NCBI GenBank assembly: GCA_947258755.1
Contig: CAMYJO010000001.1
Span: 111,695-175,694 of the forward strand
DNA: 64,000 nt
Origin: an uncultured Gammaproteobacteria bacterium
Lineage (GTDB): Bacteria; Pseudomonadota; Gammaproteobacteria; JAADHQ01
Reading direction: 5' to 3'
The notes under the pieces were generated by a model. That model ran no database searches, was not told where the DNA came from, and was given only the letters and a program-made list of their open reading frames with translations. This document shows positions 37,367-47,654 of the stretch, one piece after another. The position numbers and the translations under genes were made by a program. Each line of letters opens with the position of its first letter. Position 1 is the stretch's first letter.

Positions 37367-38725
37367 TCAGCGTTTGCCTGCGCGTCTTAAAGAAGACGGG
37401 GTATAATCTGATTTGTTTCTTGTAATATTAAAGTCATACATCTTTTCCTTGTTATTCAGACCCAGGACCAGATATCGTCCTGACTGTAAGTCATAGTGTA
37501 CTTCCAGAGTAGTCCATAATACTGGCTGGTCATAATAATTGATCACATGACCTTCGCTAACGCGCCATATTTGCCCGCGGTTATCATATTTATCTACCAT
37601 CAGGATTTGCCAGCTATCCTCATCTATATAGAAGACACGCTTACCATAAATATGTCGATCGCCATCTTTCAGGCTTGCCTCGACCACCCAGACTCGATGC
37701 AACTCATAACGTGCCAGGTCCGAGTTGATATGACCGGGCTTTAGAATTTCTTTATATGCAACATCACTCGAATGTAACTTGTAACTATTATACGGCACAT
37801 ACATTTCCTTGCGCCCCAACAGTTTCCACTGGTAGCGATCGGGAGCTCCATTAAACATGTCAAAATCGTCAACCGTTCTCAGTCCGTCAGAAGCAGTACC
37901 CGGATTATCATAGGAAATGTTTGGCGCACGGCGCACACGGCGCTGACCGGGATTATAAGACCATGCGTGCCGAGATTCTTTTACCTGGTCGATGGTTTCA
38001 TGCACCAGCAAGACCCCACCCGCCAATCGCGCTGGCGCTTTTACCGTCTGCTTGAAATACAGTAGAATATTATCCAGGTCTTCAAGGTTGACGCCTTCCC
38101 TGACATACTGAAAATCAAACTCGTCTACCAGTTTTACCAGTGTGTACTTGCCACTGGCGGTAACGGCGGCCTGATTGATCCAGCGTTGCACTGCGGTTCC
38201 CCGGAAACGTACAATATGGTTCCAGATGGCTTCAAGGCCTGAAGCAGGGACCGGGAATGGGATGCCGACGATGGTGTTGGTAATACCATTACCATTATCT
38301 GACAAAGCGGCTTTCGTTGCATTGTCTGCCGTCGCTTTATAGATACGCGGCGGCAATGACGCGCTTCTCTGCGTTGGGTAAACGTTCAGTTTGAACGACG
38401 GATATTTTTCCATCATTGCTATCTGCCCCGGACTCAGCTTGTCCTTGTACTGCTGCGCATTATCCTTGCTGATTGTAAACCTGGGCTTATCTGCAGCATA
38501 AGGATCTATATGATGACCGCCGGGCTTAAAGCCTGAAGGCGCCTGGGTAATACCTCCGCTCCAGGCAGGAATTGCGCCGTCGGCATTACCGGCCTTGATT
38601 GCTCCCACCGGCGTCAGGTCTTTCCCCAGTCTGGCGACCTCCTCGGCACTGATCGCTGCCTGTACTGTATTCATACCTAAGTACAGGCTAATTGCGCCAA
38701 CCATCAATTCTTTACTCAATCTCAT
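37367..38725 (-). CDS. DUF1329-family periplasmic protein
   Basis: The 452-residue protein has a signal peptide (ending about residue 23) and DUF1329 hallmarks: the early RLGKDLTPVGAIKAGNADG motif, the central RRVRRAPNISYDNP region, and the GKRVFYIDEDSWQ strand. The family fold resembles LolA/LolB-like lipoprotein carriers. It sits 12 bases downstream of the DUF1302 gene on the same strand. In this operon it would carry a hydrophobic substrate between membranes (inference). Confidence 0.88.
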   Translation of the reverse strand: MRLSKELMVGAISLYLGMNTVQAAISAEEVARLGKDLTPVGAIKAGNADGAIPAWSGGITQAPSGFKPGGHHIDPYAADKPRFTISKDNAQQYKDKLSPGQIAMMEKYPSFKLNVYPTQRSASLPPRIYKATADNATKAALSDNGNGITNTIVGIPFPVPASGLEAIWNHIVRFRGTAVQRWINQAAVTASGKYTLVKLVDEFDFQYVREGVNLEDLDNILLYFKQTVKAPARLAGGVLLVHETIDQVKESRHAWSYNPGQRRVRRAPNISYDNPGTASDGLRTVDDFDMFNGAPDRYQWKLLGRKEMYVPYNSYKLHSSDVAYKEILKPGHINSDLARYELHRVWVVEASLKDGDRHIYGKRVFYIDEDSWQILMVDKYDNRGQIWRVSEGHVINYYDQPVLWTTLEVHYDLQSGRYLVLGLNNKEKMYDFNITRNKSDYTPSSLRRAGKR

Positions 38726-38737
38726 AACCTGTTTTTC

Positions 38738-40465
38738 CTAGAAAGAATACTTAACGTTGAATGCGACAAAATCGCGATCATGAATCTGGTTAAAACTGCC
38801 ACCACCGAAGAAATTGGTATAACTGAAATCTCCAGTCCACTGATTCAGATAATTGATCCCCAGACCCAGCGTGATTGCTTTACGGTCTTCGATAAAATTA
38901 CCGCCTGGGCCTGGTGAAGTGCCATTGACGTCATGGGCAAAGGCGATTCGTGGCGATAAGGTTGCCGCACCCAGTGCAGAATTATAATCCAGTCGAGTTA
39001 CAAATCGATAGCCCCATGAGGTTTCATCAGCCCAACCATCCAGTTGTTGCGGCACACCTGAACCAGCAGCAGCTAACGCATTACCAGGTAATGGCGTACC
39101 AGGGCCTTCGTAACGAAGTGTGCCCTTCGAAGGAAGGTCATAAACATGGGTCACGCCTACTTCTGCCAACAAAACCCATTGTGATGCATTAAACGGGTTA
39201 ACCGATCCAAAAACCTTGGTGCCAGTAAACTGCAATTGACCTACTTCATGTCTACGGTAACCGGCTATCTCACCACCCGGGCCGGCCGGGCATCCAAGTA
39301 CCGGGTTGGTTGCCAGTTGGCTGGCCGGAGAACATAACGCGCTTAATAATATTTCGACATCCTCTATCTGTAGAGGTACATCGACACGATGACTGTATTC
39401 ACCCTGCAAGGCCACACCGGAATCACTTAACTCGGTATTGAAGCTAATGCCATAAAGCTTGATATCTTCCGGGTACTCTATGAAATAGCGCCCGTTCATC
39501 GGTGCAGTAGGCTGCCCCGGCGTTGTTGTCGCAACGGCGCTGATGATTGGCAAACGACTATGATATTTAGCAAAAAATAAACCGAATTCCGTGTCATTCA
39601 ATTGTGGAGCAAACACGCGCAGGGCCAAACCAAATTGACCATCATCATCGGCGTCCCGGTCAGCATTTCTAGGCACGCAGTTCACACTGAAAGGACTCGC
39701 GGTGCCACAGACCACATCCGGTACTGCGCCAAAACCGACAGCAATATATTCACCGCCATCACTGGCAAAATCATTGGTACTGAAATAGGTGCCACGTGGG
39801 TCGATCTCGGTGTGTTCGAAACGGGCCAGATAGACCGCTTCCAGGGTGATGTTGTCGGTCAGTTGTTGTGATGCCCATACCATCGGTACAGGCAGCAAGG
39901 CCTCGCGCAGCTCTGCCCCTGGTATGCGGATCTTGGCCACATCTATCGGATTGAGCACATTAATTGAATTCTGGATGAAGGTACTCTCACCCCAACTGAC
40001 AACCTGATTACCGACACGTAGATCAAGCGGTCTGCCGCCGATATCAAAACTGCCGCGCACATAGGCATCGAGCAGGTCGGCGTCCTTGGCCACCTTGTCC
40101 TTGGCCGCTTTAGTTAATTCACTTTTATCACTGTTATGGAAATCATAAAAATAACTGCCACGTACAAAGGCGCCAAAATTCTTGTATTCCAGGTCCAGAT
40201 CATGGGTCACCTTGATGGCATTGGAGATCAGCCCTTTATTATAGTTAACATTACCGTCGTCATTATTGACTGAATAGGCCAGGCCACCGGGTTTACTACG
40301 GCCAATCAAGTTCGGGTCTTGTGTTTGAATACGACGCGCAACACCCCAGGATAAGGTGGTATCGAAATTACCGGTTAATCCGTTCTTTTCAAATTCAAAT
40401 GCGTTTGCTGGGGATAGGTAACAGCAATTGATGACAATCGTGGCGAGAAATGCGTTTTTTTTCAT
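38738..40465 (-). CDS. DUF1302-family outer-membrane barrel protein
   Basis: The 575-residue protein has a signal peptide (ending about residue 22) followed by FEFEKNGLTGNFDTTLSWGVA, the usual DUF1302 start. Many alternating strands follow and the chain ends ...FVAFNVKYSF with the terminal aromatic of barrel proteins. The DUF1302 family is predicted to be an outer-membrane channel. As first gene of the operon it would supply the outer-membrane component for the MMPL exporter. An upstream 130-base region separates it from the divergent histidine kinase, which could regulate it. Confidence 0.88.
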   Translation of the reverse strand: MKKNAFLATIVINCCYLSPANAFEFEKNGLTGNFDTTLSWGVARRIQTQDPNLIGRSKPGGLAYSVNNDDGNVNYNKGLISNAIKVTHDLDLEYKNFGAFVRGSYFYDFHNSDKSELTKAAKDKVAKDADLLDAYVRGSFDIGGRPLDLRVGNQVVSWGESTFIQNSINVLNPIDVAKIRIPGAELREALLPVPMVWASQQLTDNITLEAVYLARFEHTEIDPRGTYFSTNDFASDGGEYIAVGFGAVPDVVCGTASPFSVNCVPRNADRDADDDGQFGLALRVFAPQLNDTEFGLFFAKYHSRLPIISAVATTTPGQPTAPMNGRYFIEYPEDIKLYGISFNTELSDSGVALQGEYSHRVDVPLQIEDVEILLSALCSPASQLATNPVLGCPAGPGGEIAGYRRHEVGQLQFTGTKVFGSVNPFNASQWVLLAEVGVTHVYDLPSKGTLRYEGPGTPLPGNALAAAGSGVPQQLDGWADETSWGYRFVTRLDYNSALGAATLSPRIAFAHDVNGTSPGPGGNFIEDRKAITLGLGINYLNQWTGDFSYTNFFGGGSFNQIHDRDFVAFNVKYSF

Positions 40466-40597
40466 TTTTCCCTTCTAAAAGTATAGCTATCAGTGATTTA
40501 TCTGTAATAACATTAAATACCGTTTAGATTCAAACCTAACAAGGATAAAAAATCAAGTTAGTATATTATCAAATACTATCTAATTTATTGCTCAGCC

Positions 40598-43204
40598 GTG
40601 AAAATAAAAGACAAAACACCGCACAGTATAGATTCATACGTCGATAGCGACCTATTTCTTCAGTCAGTGGCGCCAGCCTTACCACTGGCGGTGCTCGCCT
40701 GGGATAATCGTCAACACATACTATATATAAATAAGGTATGTGCGAACTTTCTTGGTCATACACAGGAACAACTACACGGACAGCCTTTATCGATACTGGT
40801 CGATGACGAGAATACACTGGATGCGCTGACGCATACCGATAACAATACTACCGTATTTGTTGACTGCAAACATTGTACAGGAAAAATTTTACAAACACGC
40901 TGGCGACCCATAGCAACAACAGATGCGGAGCAGCTGCGTATCGCGATCATTGAAGATATCAATGAGCATAAAAATAACAGGCCTGATATCGGTAGCAGTG
41001 AACAAAAATTTCGCGGTATTTTCGAAACCATAGACGATATCTATTACTACCTTGATAATACCGACACCGTCGAATTAATCAGCCCGTCTGCATACTACCA
41101 TCTCGGTCACAGGACCGAGGACCTGATCAACTTGCAATTTGAAGACCTGTACGCTAGACCAGAAGCCAGGCTTGAAGAATTGGCCACGCTATTGGAGCAA
41201 GGTCACATCAATGATTATGAAGTTGACTTGCGACACAAAAACAAAAGCATTATACCTTTTTCTGTTTCAGCACGCGTCATCTACGATGATAAAGGACTGG
41301 CGCGTGGTATTGAAGGTATTGCCCGCAATATAAGCCAACGCAAAGAACATGAACGTATACTAAAAACCAATGAACAACGGTTTCGACGTATATTTGAATC
41401 CATACAAGACGTTTATTTTCGCGCCGAAAACACTATTGTCAAGTTTGTTAGTCCTTCATGTAAAACCCTACTGGGTTACACGCCCGAGGAATTGATTGGC
41501 CATCATACCGAAGAGTTTTATTATGACCCATCTGCAAGAAACAGAATGCTCGAGTTGTTCCACCGCCAAGGCTATTTAACGGATTATGAAATTGATTATC
41601 AACATAAGAACGGCTCACCCATTACCTGCTCGCTAAACCTCAATACCGTCACGGATGAAAATGGTGAAATCGTTGCGGTCGAGGGTACAGTACGTGACAT
41701 AACGGTTCGCAAGGAATCAGAACTGGCGCTACGTAAAAGCGAGCAGCGTTTCAGACGCATTTTTGAATCATTTCAAGACCTCTATTACGAGGCCGATATG
41801 GACGGAATCGTAACTATCCTCAGCCCTTCAGTCGAACCAACTTATGGTTACCATCCATCAGAATTGATCGGCAAGCCAGCCACCGTTGTCTATGCGGACC
41901 CCAAGCAGCGTGAAGCATTGGTAAAAGTGCTGGCTGAAAAGGGATATGTGAACGATTACGAATTAATGCTGAAGAGCAAAAATGGAGACCTTAGACCAAC
42001 TTCCTGTAGCACACGTATAGTCTTTGATGATCAGGGACGGCCCACTGCGGTCCAGGGTGTACTACGTGACATCACCCAACGTATAAAATCCGACGCCGCA
42101 TTACGTGAAAGTGAAGCGCGATTCAGATCTATTTTCAACTCTATCCCTGATGCATTTCTGGAAGTTAATCAGTCCAATACCATTGAGAGCGCCAGCCCAT
42201 CCGTTGCGCAGTTTAGCTATGTCCCCGAACGCCTGATTGGGTGCAACATATCAACCCTGTTCCAGAACAGGGATGACTGGGACAACATTAGCCTCTGGCA
42301 CAAAAATCAGAATAAAATTCATCACTATGAAAGCTTGCTACTAAAAGGCGATGGTCAATCTATACCTGTTTCGATTACTGCCTACAAAATCAGTAATGAG
42401 CAAGACTCATCGGCAAACCTGGTCTTTATTATTCGTGATATTAGTGACAGCAAACACTACGAACAACAGCTGGAACTGGCACGTGACCAGGCCCTCGAAG
42501 CAAGCCGTGCCAAGAGCTCGTTCCTTGCCAACATGAGCCATGAACTGCGCACACCTCTCAATGCCATTATCGGCTATAGCGAAATGCTGGCTGAAGACGC
42601 CGAGAAGGAAGGCAAGCAGGAAATGGCATTAGACCTGAAAAAAATACATACTTCAGGGCATCACTTGCTCTCGGTTATCAGCGATATTCTTGATCTTTCC
42701 AAAATCGAGGCAGGTAAACTGGAACTCAATATGGAAGCGATCGGCGTCAGCGACCTCGTCAACGATATCATGGTCACCATCGCCCCGCTGGCTCATATCA
42801 ACAACAATAAATTAACGCACCAATGTACCATAAACGATACACGCATTACCGCCGATCCAGTACGTTTAAAACAGGCTTTACTGAATCTTCTAAGCAATGC
42901 CTGCAAGTTCACCAAGCACGGTGATATCAATCTTGACGTTGATACGCAAACTGACGCACAGGGCACATGGATTTACTTCAGGATTACGGATAATGGCATC
43001 GGCATCACCGATGCACAGATGCAAAAATTATTCAGCGAGTTCAGTCAGGCAGATTCGACAACCACACGGCAATATGGCGGCACCGGGTTGGGACTGGTCA
43101 TCAGTCGCCGTTTTTGCCAACTGATGGGGGGAGACATTGAGGCCGAAAGCACTTATGGAGAGGGTTCGGTGTTTACAATAAAACTACCCGCTTCTAAACG
43201 GTAA
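40598..43204 (+). CDS. Five-PAS sensor histidine kinase
   Basis: The 868-residue cytoplasmic kinase starts at a GTG. It has about five PAS domains. Domains 2-4 (about 135-500) are close copies that share the opening FRRIFES and a Y-Y/F-E/R-A pattern, so they arose by recent duplication. The dimerisation domain carries His648 in [14 protein letters not shown], and the ATPase domain has [16 protein letters not shown] and [13 protein letters not shown]. No receiver or Hpt domain is present and no partner regulator lies next to it. No membrane segment is seen, so the signal is cytoplasmic. It converges on urtE and the two coding ends overlap by 11 bases. Confidence 0.9.
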   Translation: MKIKDKTPHSIDSYVDSDLFLQSVAPALPLAVLAWDNRQHILYINKVCANFLGHTQEQLHGQPLSILVDDENTLDALTHTDNNTTVFVDCKHCTGKILQTRWRPIATTDAEQLRIAIIEDINEHKNNRPDIGSSEQKFRGIFETIDDIYYYLDNTDTVELISPSAYYHLGHRTEDLINLQFEDLYARPEARLEELATLLEQGHINDYEVDLRHKNKSIIPFSVSARVIYDDKGLARGIEGIARNISQRKEHERILKTNEQRFRRIFESIQDVYFRAENTIVKFVSPSCKTLLGYTPEELIGHHTEEFYYDPSARNRMLELFHRQGYLTDYEIDYQHKNGSPITCSLNLNTVTDENGEIVAVEGTVRDITVRKESELALRKSEQRFRRIFESFQDLYYEADMDGIVTILSPSVEPTYGYHPSELIGKPATVVYADPKQREALVKVLAEKGYVNDYELMLKSKNGDLRPTSCSTRIVFDDQGRPTAVQGVLRDITQRIKSDAALRESEARFRSIFNSIPDAFLEVNQSNTIESASPSVAQFSYVPERLIGCNISTLFQNRDDWDNISLWHKNQNKIHHYESLLLKGDGQSIPVSITAYKISNEQDSSANLVFIIRDISDSKHYEQQLELARDQALEASRAKSSFLANMSHELRTPLNAIIGYSEMLAEDAEKEGKQEMALDLKKIHTSGHHLLSVISDILDLSKIEAGKLELNMEAIGVSDLVNDIMVTIAPLAHINNNKLTHQCTINDTRITADPVRLKQALLNLLSNACKFTKHGDINLDVDTQTDAQGTWIYFRITDNGIGITDAQMQKLFSEFSQADSTTTRQYGGTGLGLVISRRFCQLMGGDIEAESTYGEGSVFTIKLPASKR

Positions 43205-43889
43205 GATATTGCCTGACCACGTCGTCATTTAATTCAGACATCGGTCCCGCTGCCACATGCTTACCTCTGTCCATAATGATAAATTCTTTACCCACCCTAC
43301 GCGCAAAAGGTAATTTTTGCTCCACCAATAATACCGTCAAGCCCTCCTGGTTGAGCGTAGTGATAACGTCACCGATCTGCTGGACAATATTGGGCTGTAT
43401 GCCTTCGGTCGGCTCATCAAGAATCAGCAGGCCTGGATCGATGGCCAACGCTCGGCCGATGGCCAGTTGTTGCTGTTGTCCGCCTGACAGGTCACCCCCG
43501 CGGCGGCTGCGCATTTGCTTGAGCACCGGAAACAAGTCATAAATTTTATCCGGTATCGTCCGTAGTTTATCGCGCCGAGCGCCAAGACCTATCTTCAGGT
43601 TCTCTTCCACCGTTAATAACGGAAAAATATCACGGCCCTGGGGGACATAACCGATACCACTCCTGGGACGCATCTCGGCCGCCTTTCCGGCCAGCGCTAT
43701 GCCATCATACTCTATGCCCCCTGACTGTACCGGCACCAGGCCCATAATTGATTTCAACAGCGTTGTTTTACCAACACCATTGCGTCCCATCAGGCATACA
43801 CAGCTGCCAGGCTTTATCTCGATATTGATATCCCAAAGCGTGTGGCTTTCACCATAATATTGATTGAGTCCGCTTATTGATAACATCAT
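43194..43889 (-). CDS. urtE: Urea ABC transporter ATPase UrtE
   Basis: The 231-residue ATPase has Walker A GRNGVGKTTLL, the signature LSGGQQQQLAIGRAL, Walker B LLILDEPTEGIQPNIV and a late H-loop replaced by VLLVEQKL. TEGIQPNIVQQIG is the UrtE-specific segment. It is the last gene of the transporter operon, overlapping urtD by one base. With UrtD it powers uptake of urea. Confidence 0.92.
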   Translation of the reverse strand: MMLSISGLNQYYGESHTLWDINIEIKPGSCVCLMGRNGVGKTTLLKSIMGLVPVQSGGIEYDGIALAGKAAEMRPRSGIGYVPQGRDIFPLLTVEENLKIGLGARRDKLRTIPDKIYDLFPVLKQMRSRRGGDLSGGQQQQLAIGRALAIDPGLLILDEPTEGIQPNIVQQIGDVITTLNQEGLTVLLVEQKLPFARRVGKEFIIMDRGKHVAAGPMSELNDDVVRQYLTV

Positions 43890-44752
43890 TAACTACCTAA
43901 ATATACTTCTCTGACTCGGTCATCGTTCTGTACGTCATCCATACTGCCCTCGGCCAACACACTACCCTCGTGTAATACGGTTACTGTTTTGGCAATACTA
44001 CGAACAAAATCCATATCATGCTCGACGACGACAACAGAATGTTTACCCGCCAATTGTGTCAACAGCTCCGCGGTACGATCCATCTCCTGATGGGTCATGC
44101 CTGCAACAGGCTCATCCACAAGCAGCACGCGTGGGTCATGCATTAACAGCATACCAATCTCCAACCACTGCTTTTGTCCGTGCGACAACAACTTGGCCGA
44201 CATCGCATATTGTTCCTTAAGGCCGATCTGCAGCATGACCTCGTCGATGCGGTCCAGTTGCTCGGCACTCAAGCTGGCCAACAGGCTGCTCCAGGCACTT
44301 TTTTCTGTTTTCATCGCCAGTTCCAGGTTCTGGAATACTGTGTGTTCAGGAAAGACCGTTGGCTTCTGGAATTTTCGACCGACACCGGCCTCGGCCACTT
44401 CCGTCTCATTCATACGGGTAAGGTCGATGCTTTGACCAAGATAGACGCGTCCGGTATCAGGACGGGTTTTTCCGGTGATGACGTCCATCATCGTTGTCTT
44501 GCCGGCACCATTTGGGCCGATGATGCAACGTAGCTCACCGTCCTGGATATAAAGATTCAGATCATTGAGTGCCTTGAAGCCATCGAAACTGACGTTGACA
44601 TTTTCCACGTACAGAATCGTGCCATGCGAGACGTCTATTTCACCGGTAGTGACCGTATGTCGAAATGACGACAATGGATAATGACCCTCGGCGACAAAAT
44701 CAAATACCTTATCCCTGCGCATTGTCTCGCGTAAATTGTCGAGCGCCTTCAT
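43889..44752 (-). CDS. urtD: Urea ABC transporter ATPase UrtD
   Basis: The 287-residue ATPase carries an N-terminal extension of about 40 residues before the Walker A motif, as UrtD usually does. Motifs are GPNGAGKTTMMDVITGK, LSHGQKQWLEIGMLL (a variant signature typical of the HAAT family) and VLLVDEPVAGMTHQEM. Its start overlaps the end of urtC by four bases. It works as the second ATPase with UrtE. Confidence 0.93.
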   Translation of the reverse strand: MKALDNLRETMRRDKVFDFVAEGHYPLSSFRHTVTTGEIDVSHGTILYVENVNVSFDGFKALNDLNLYIQDGELRCIIGPNGAGKTTMMDVITGKTRPDTGRVYLGQSIDLTRMNETEVAEAGVGRKFQKPTVFPEHTVFQNLELAMKTEKSAWSSLLASLSAEQLDRIDEVMLQIGLKEQYAMSAKLLSHGQKQWLEIGMLLMHDPRVLLVDEPVAGMTHQEMDRTAELLTQLAGKHSVVVVEHDMDFVRSIAKTVTVLHEGSVLAEGSMDDVQNDDRVREVYLGS

Positions 44753-45864
44753 GTCTGCACCTCGGCACTACGTTTACGTCGCTTGTCGAACAGGCCGACC
44801 AGGCCACGTGGTAGAAACAGGGTGACGACAACAAACAATCCACCCAACGCAAACAGCCACACCTCGGGCAATGCACCGGTAAAATAGGTCTTGGCGTAGT
44901 TGACCAGAATCGCACCGATCACAGCACCATACAAAGTACCGCGCCCACCAATGGCGACCCAGATAGCCAGCTCTATTGAATTCAATGGCGAGAACTCACC
45001 TGGATTGATAATGCCGACCTGTGGCACATACAAGGCCCCGGCGATACCCGCCAACACGGCCGATAATACAAAAATCCATAGTTTATATTGCTCGACGTTG
45101 TAACCGATAAAACGCGTACGATCTTCGGCGTCTCGTATGGCGACCACAACTCGCCCGAATTTGGAGTTTACAATATAACGACTTAACAGATAGGCGCCAA
45201 GCAAGGCCAGACCGGAAACCGTAAACAAAACAATCCGGGTCACATCAGACTGTAAATCAAAACCGAGTATGTCCTTGAAATCAGTCAGACCGTTATTGCC
45301 GCCAAAACCCATCTCATTACGAAAGAACGCCAACATCAATGCATAGGTCAATGCCTGCGTGATAATCGATAGATAGACGCCGGTCACTCGTGAACGAAAT
45401 GCCAGCCAGCCAAATACATAAGCCAGCAAGCCCGGCACAATAACGACCATGGCCATCGCAAACCAGAACATGTCAAAACCTGACCAGTACCACGGCAATT
45501 CACTCCAGTTCAGGAACACCATGAAATCCGGCAACTCGGCATTACCATAAACACCACGGTCACCAATCTGACGCATCAGATACATACCCATGGCATAACC
45601 ACCTAACGCAAAAAATGCGCCGTGCCCAAGACTAAGGATGCCACAGTAACCCCAAACCAGATCCAGCGCGATCGCCAGTAAGGCGAAGGTCAGGTATTTA
45701 CCCAGTAAGGTCACTGTATAGGTGGACAAATGAAAGACCGAACTCTCAGGCACCAACAGGTTCAAGACCGGCACCAGGACCATTACCGCCAGCAACACAG
45801 TCAGCATCCTGTCGCCGCCCTTGTCGTCATGCAGTAGTTTATTGAATAACAGGCGCCCCAACAT
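44749..45864 (-). CDS. urtC: Urea ABC transporter permease UrtC
   Basis: The 371-residue membrane protein has about ten hydrophobic segments. It shows the branched-chain-permease signatures YCGILSLGHGAFFALGGYAMGMYLM (split over two helices) and a late GRGTLYGAVIGAILVNYAKTYF segment. It is read after urtB with 3 bases between them. UrtB and UrtC form the channel. Confidence 0.93.
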   Translation of the reverse strand: MLGRLLFNKLLHDDKGGDRMLTVLLAVMVLVPVLNLLVPESSVFHLSTYTVTLLGKYLTFALLAIALDLVWGYCGILSLGHGAFFALGGYAMGMYLMRQIGDRGVYGNAELPDFMVFLNWSELPWYWSGFDMFWFAMAMVVIVPGLLAYVFGWLAFRSRVTGVYLSIITQALTYALMLAFFRNEMGFGGNNGLTDFKDILGFDLQSDVTRIVLFTVSGLALLGAYLLSRYIVNSKFGRVVVAIRDAEDRTRFIGYNVEQYKLWIFVLSAVLAGIAGALYVPQVGIINPGEFSPLNSIELAIWVAIGGRGTLYGAVIGAILVNYAKTYFTGALPEVWLFALGGLFVVVTLFLPRGLVGLFDKRRKRSAEVQT

Positions 45865-45867
45865 GGT

Positions 45868-47499
45868 CTAGTTCTCCACCGCGCGGCCTTTCTGCGGGAA
45901 CATACCACGCGGCCTTTTTTGGATAAACAGAATGATCAATACCAGCACCAGGATCTTGGCCAGCACAGCACCGGTCGAGGGCTCAAGGAATTTATTAAAC
46001 ACGCCCAAGGACATTGCACTGACGAACGTGCCCCACAGATTACCGACACCACCGAACACGACGACCATAAAGGAATCGATAATATAGGTTTGCCCCAGAT
46101 TAGGGCCAACATTGGTCAATTGACTCAGGGCGACACCAGCGACACCGGCGATACCCGACCCCAGGCCGAAGGTTAACGCATCCACCCATTCTGACCTGAC
46201 CCCCATGGCCTTAGCCATCGGCCGGTTCTGCGACACTGCGCGAACTTGTAAACCCAGGCTGGTTTTCTTCAACAGGGCCAGCAGAAAGAAGAACACCAAC
46301 AGGCTGAAAATAATGACATAGAAACGGTTATAGGTCAGCGATAAGGCCGCATTGACCTCGAATGAGCCGCTCATCCATTCCGGCGTTGCCACTGAACGAT
46401 TAAGTGGTGAAAAGATGCTACGTACCATTTGTTGCAGGATCAAGCTGATACCAAAGGTCGCCAACAATGTTTCTAATGGCCTGCCATATAAAAAACGGAT
46501 CACGCTACGTTCGATGGCAACACCAAACAAACCGGCGACAACAAAGGCCAGCGGTATAGCTACAAACAATGAGTAATCGATATGATTAGGCATCATCAAC
46601 TGCACAACATAAGTCGTATAGGCGCCGATCATCATCAGCTCACCATGGGCCATATTAATGACACCCATGACGCCGAAGGTGATCGCCAGGCCAACAGCAA
46701 TCAGTAACAACACCGAACCCAGACTCAAACCAAAGAAAGCCGTTTCAAGAAAACTATAGACCTCCAGCTTGGAATCTATATTTTCAATACCACTACGCGC
46801 TTTTTTAAGTAGTTGAACGTCGGTTTCTATATAGTTACCAGCCTCATCTTTTTCGAGAATATCTTCGAGACGACTTTTTGCGGCGGGGTATACACTTTGC
46901 GCCAACACATCAACGGCCTCGTGCCGCACTGAAGGCTCATCACTGAGGACATCCATCAGCGCGATACCCGTCTTCATGGCTGCGCGGACATCCTCATCCT
47001 GTTCCGCAGGCATACTTTCTCTAAGCAGTTCCGCGCCGCTGTCATTGATGTTTTTTACGATATTATTAACGGCTGTCAGCCTGACATCCACATCGTCATC
47101 TTCAAGGCTGAGCCTGGCGACAACTGAACGCAAAATGCGTCGCAGTTTATTATTGACTTTGATTTTTTTAATGGTACCAGAATCAACAAGCCCGAGGTCC
47201 TGCTTGCTTAATACATCGGTAATCCGATATTGGTCGCCGGTTTTCTTTCTATATACAATTTTTTTGTCCGACTGACGGTAATATAAGTCCCCATCCTGCA
47301 TGGTTTGCAAAATGGTCACTTTTCGGGAATCTTTTAGAGTTGCGATCTGCTTAATGATCGCCTCTTTTTCTTTGTAACTATTAACATGCAACTGATTGAC
47401 AAGTGCTTCAAAACCAATCACTTCCGACTCTGCTGGCAATTGCATTGGCAACAGGCTTGCAAGCAACAGATATAATATTTGTATTGGCATTTTAAACAT
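45868..47499 (-). CDS. urtB: Urea ABC transporter permease UrtB
   Basis: The 543-residue protein has a signal or anchor helix, then a long N-terminal periplasmic part with HEAT-like helices (about 60-250). The permease domain follows from about 260 (GLAITFGVMGVINMAHGELMMIGAYTTY). The extension is a known feature of the UrtB subgroup and does not occur in LivH. A near-identical proximal start is at 47499; an upstream ATG adds a polar leader. UrtB follows urtA after a terminator, so it would be expressed less than UrtA. Confidence 0.9.
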   Translation of the reverse strand: MFKMPIQILYLLLASLLPMQLPAESEVIGFEALVNQLHVNSYKEKEAIIKQIATLKDSRKVTILQTMQDGDLYYRQSDKKIVYRKKTGDQYRITDVLSKQDLGLVDSGTIKKIKVNNKLRRILRSVVARLSLEDDDVDVRLTAVNNIVKNINDSGAELLRESMPAEQDEDVRAAMKTGIALMDVLSDEPSVRHEAVDVLAQSVYPAAKSRLEDILEKDEAGNYIETDVQLLKKARSGIENIDSKLEVYSFLETAFFGLSLGSVLLLIAVGLAITFGVMGVINMAHGELMMIGAYTTYVVQLMMPNHIDYSLFVAIPLAFVVAGLFGVAIERSVIRFLYGRPLETLLATFGISLILQQMVRSIFSPLNRSVATPEWMSGSFEVNAALSLTYNRFYVIIFSLLVFFFLLALLKKTSLGLQVRAVSQNRPMAKAMGVRSEWVDALTFGLGSGIAGVAGVALSQLTNVGPNLGQTYIIDSFMVVVFGGVGNLWGTFVSAMSLGVFNKFLEPSTGAVLAKILVLVLIILFIQKRPRGMFPQKGRAVEN

Positions 47500-47614
47500 A
47501 ACACTCAACCGGTCTGCATTATAAATCTTGTTATTGACTCGTGAGAATAGCTGACACACCAGAATTCACTAATATTGCAATTGTATCAGAGAGAAATTAC
47601 ATTAACAGGGAAAG

Positions 47615-47643
47615 TAAAAACGTGCCAGCCCGGTGGCTGGCAC
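47615..47643 (-). terminator. Intra-operon terminator between urtA and urtB
   Basis: On the minus strand GTGCCAGCC and GGCTGGCAC form a stem followed by GTTTTTAC. It lies 12 bases after the urtA stop and 116 bases before the urtB start. Partial termination would leave more urtA message than transporter message, as seen in many binding-protein operons. Confidence 0.8.
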
Positions 47644-47654
47644 GCAGATCTAAT

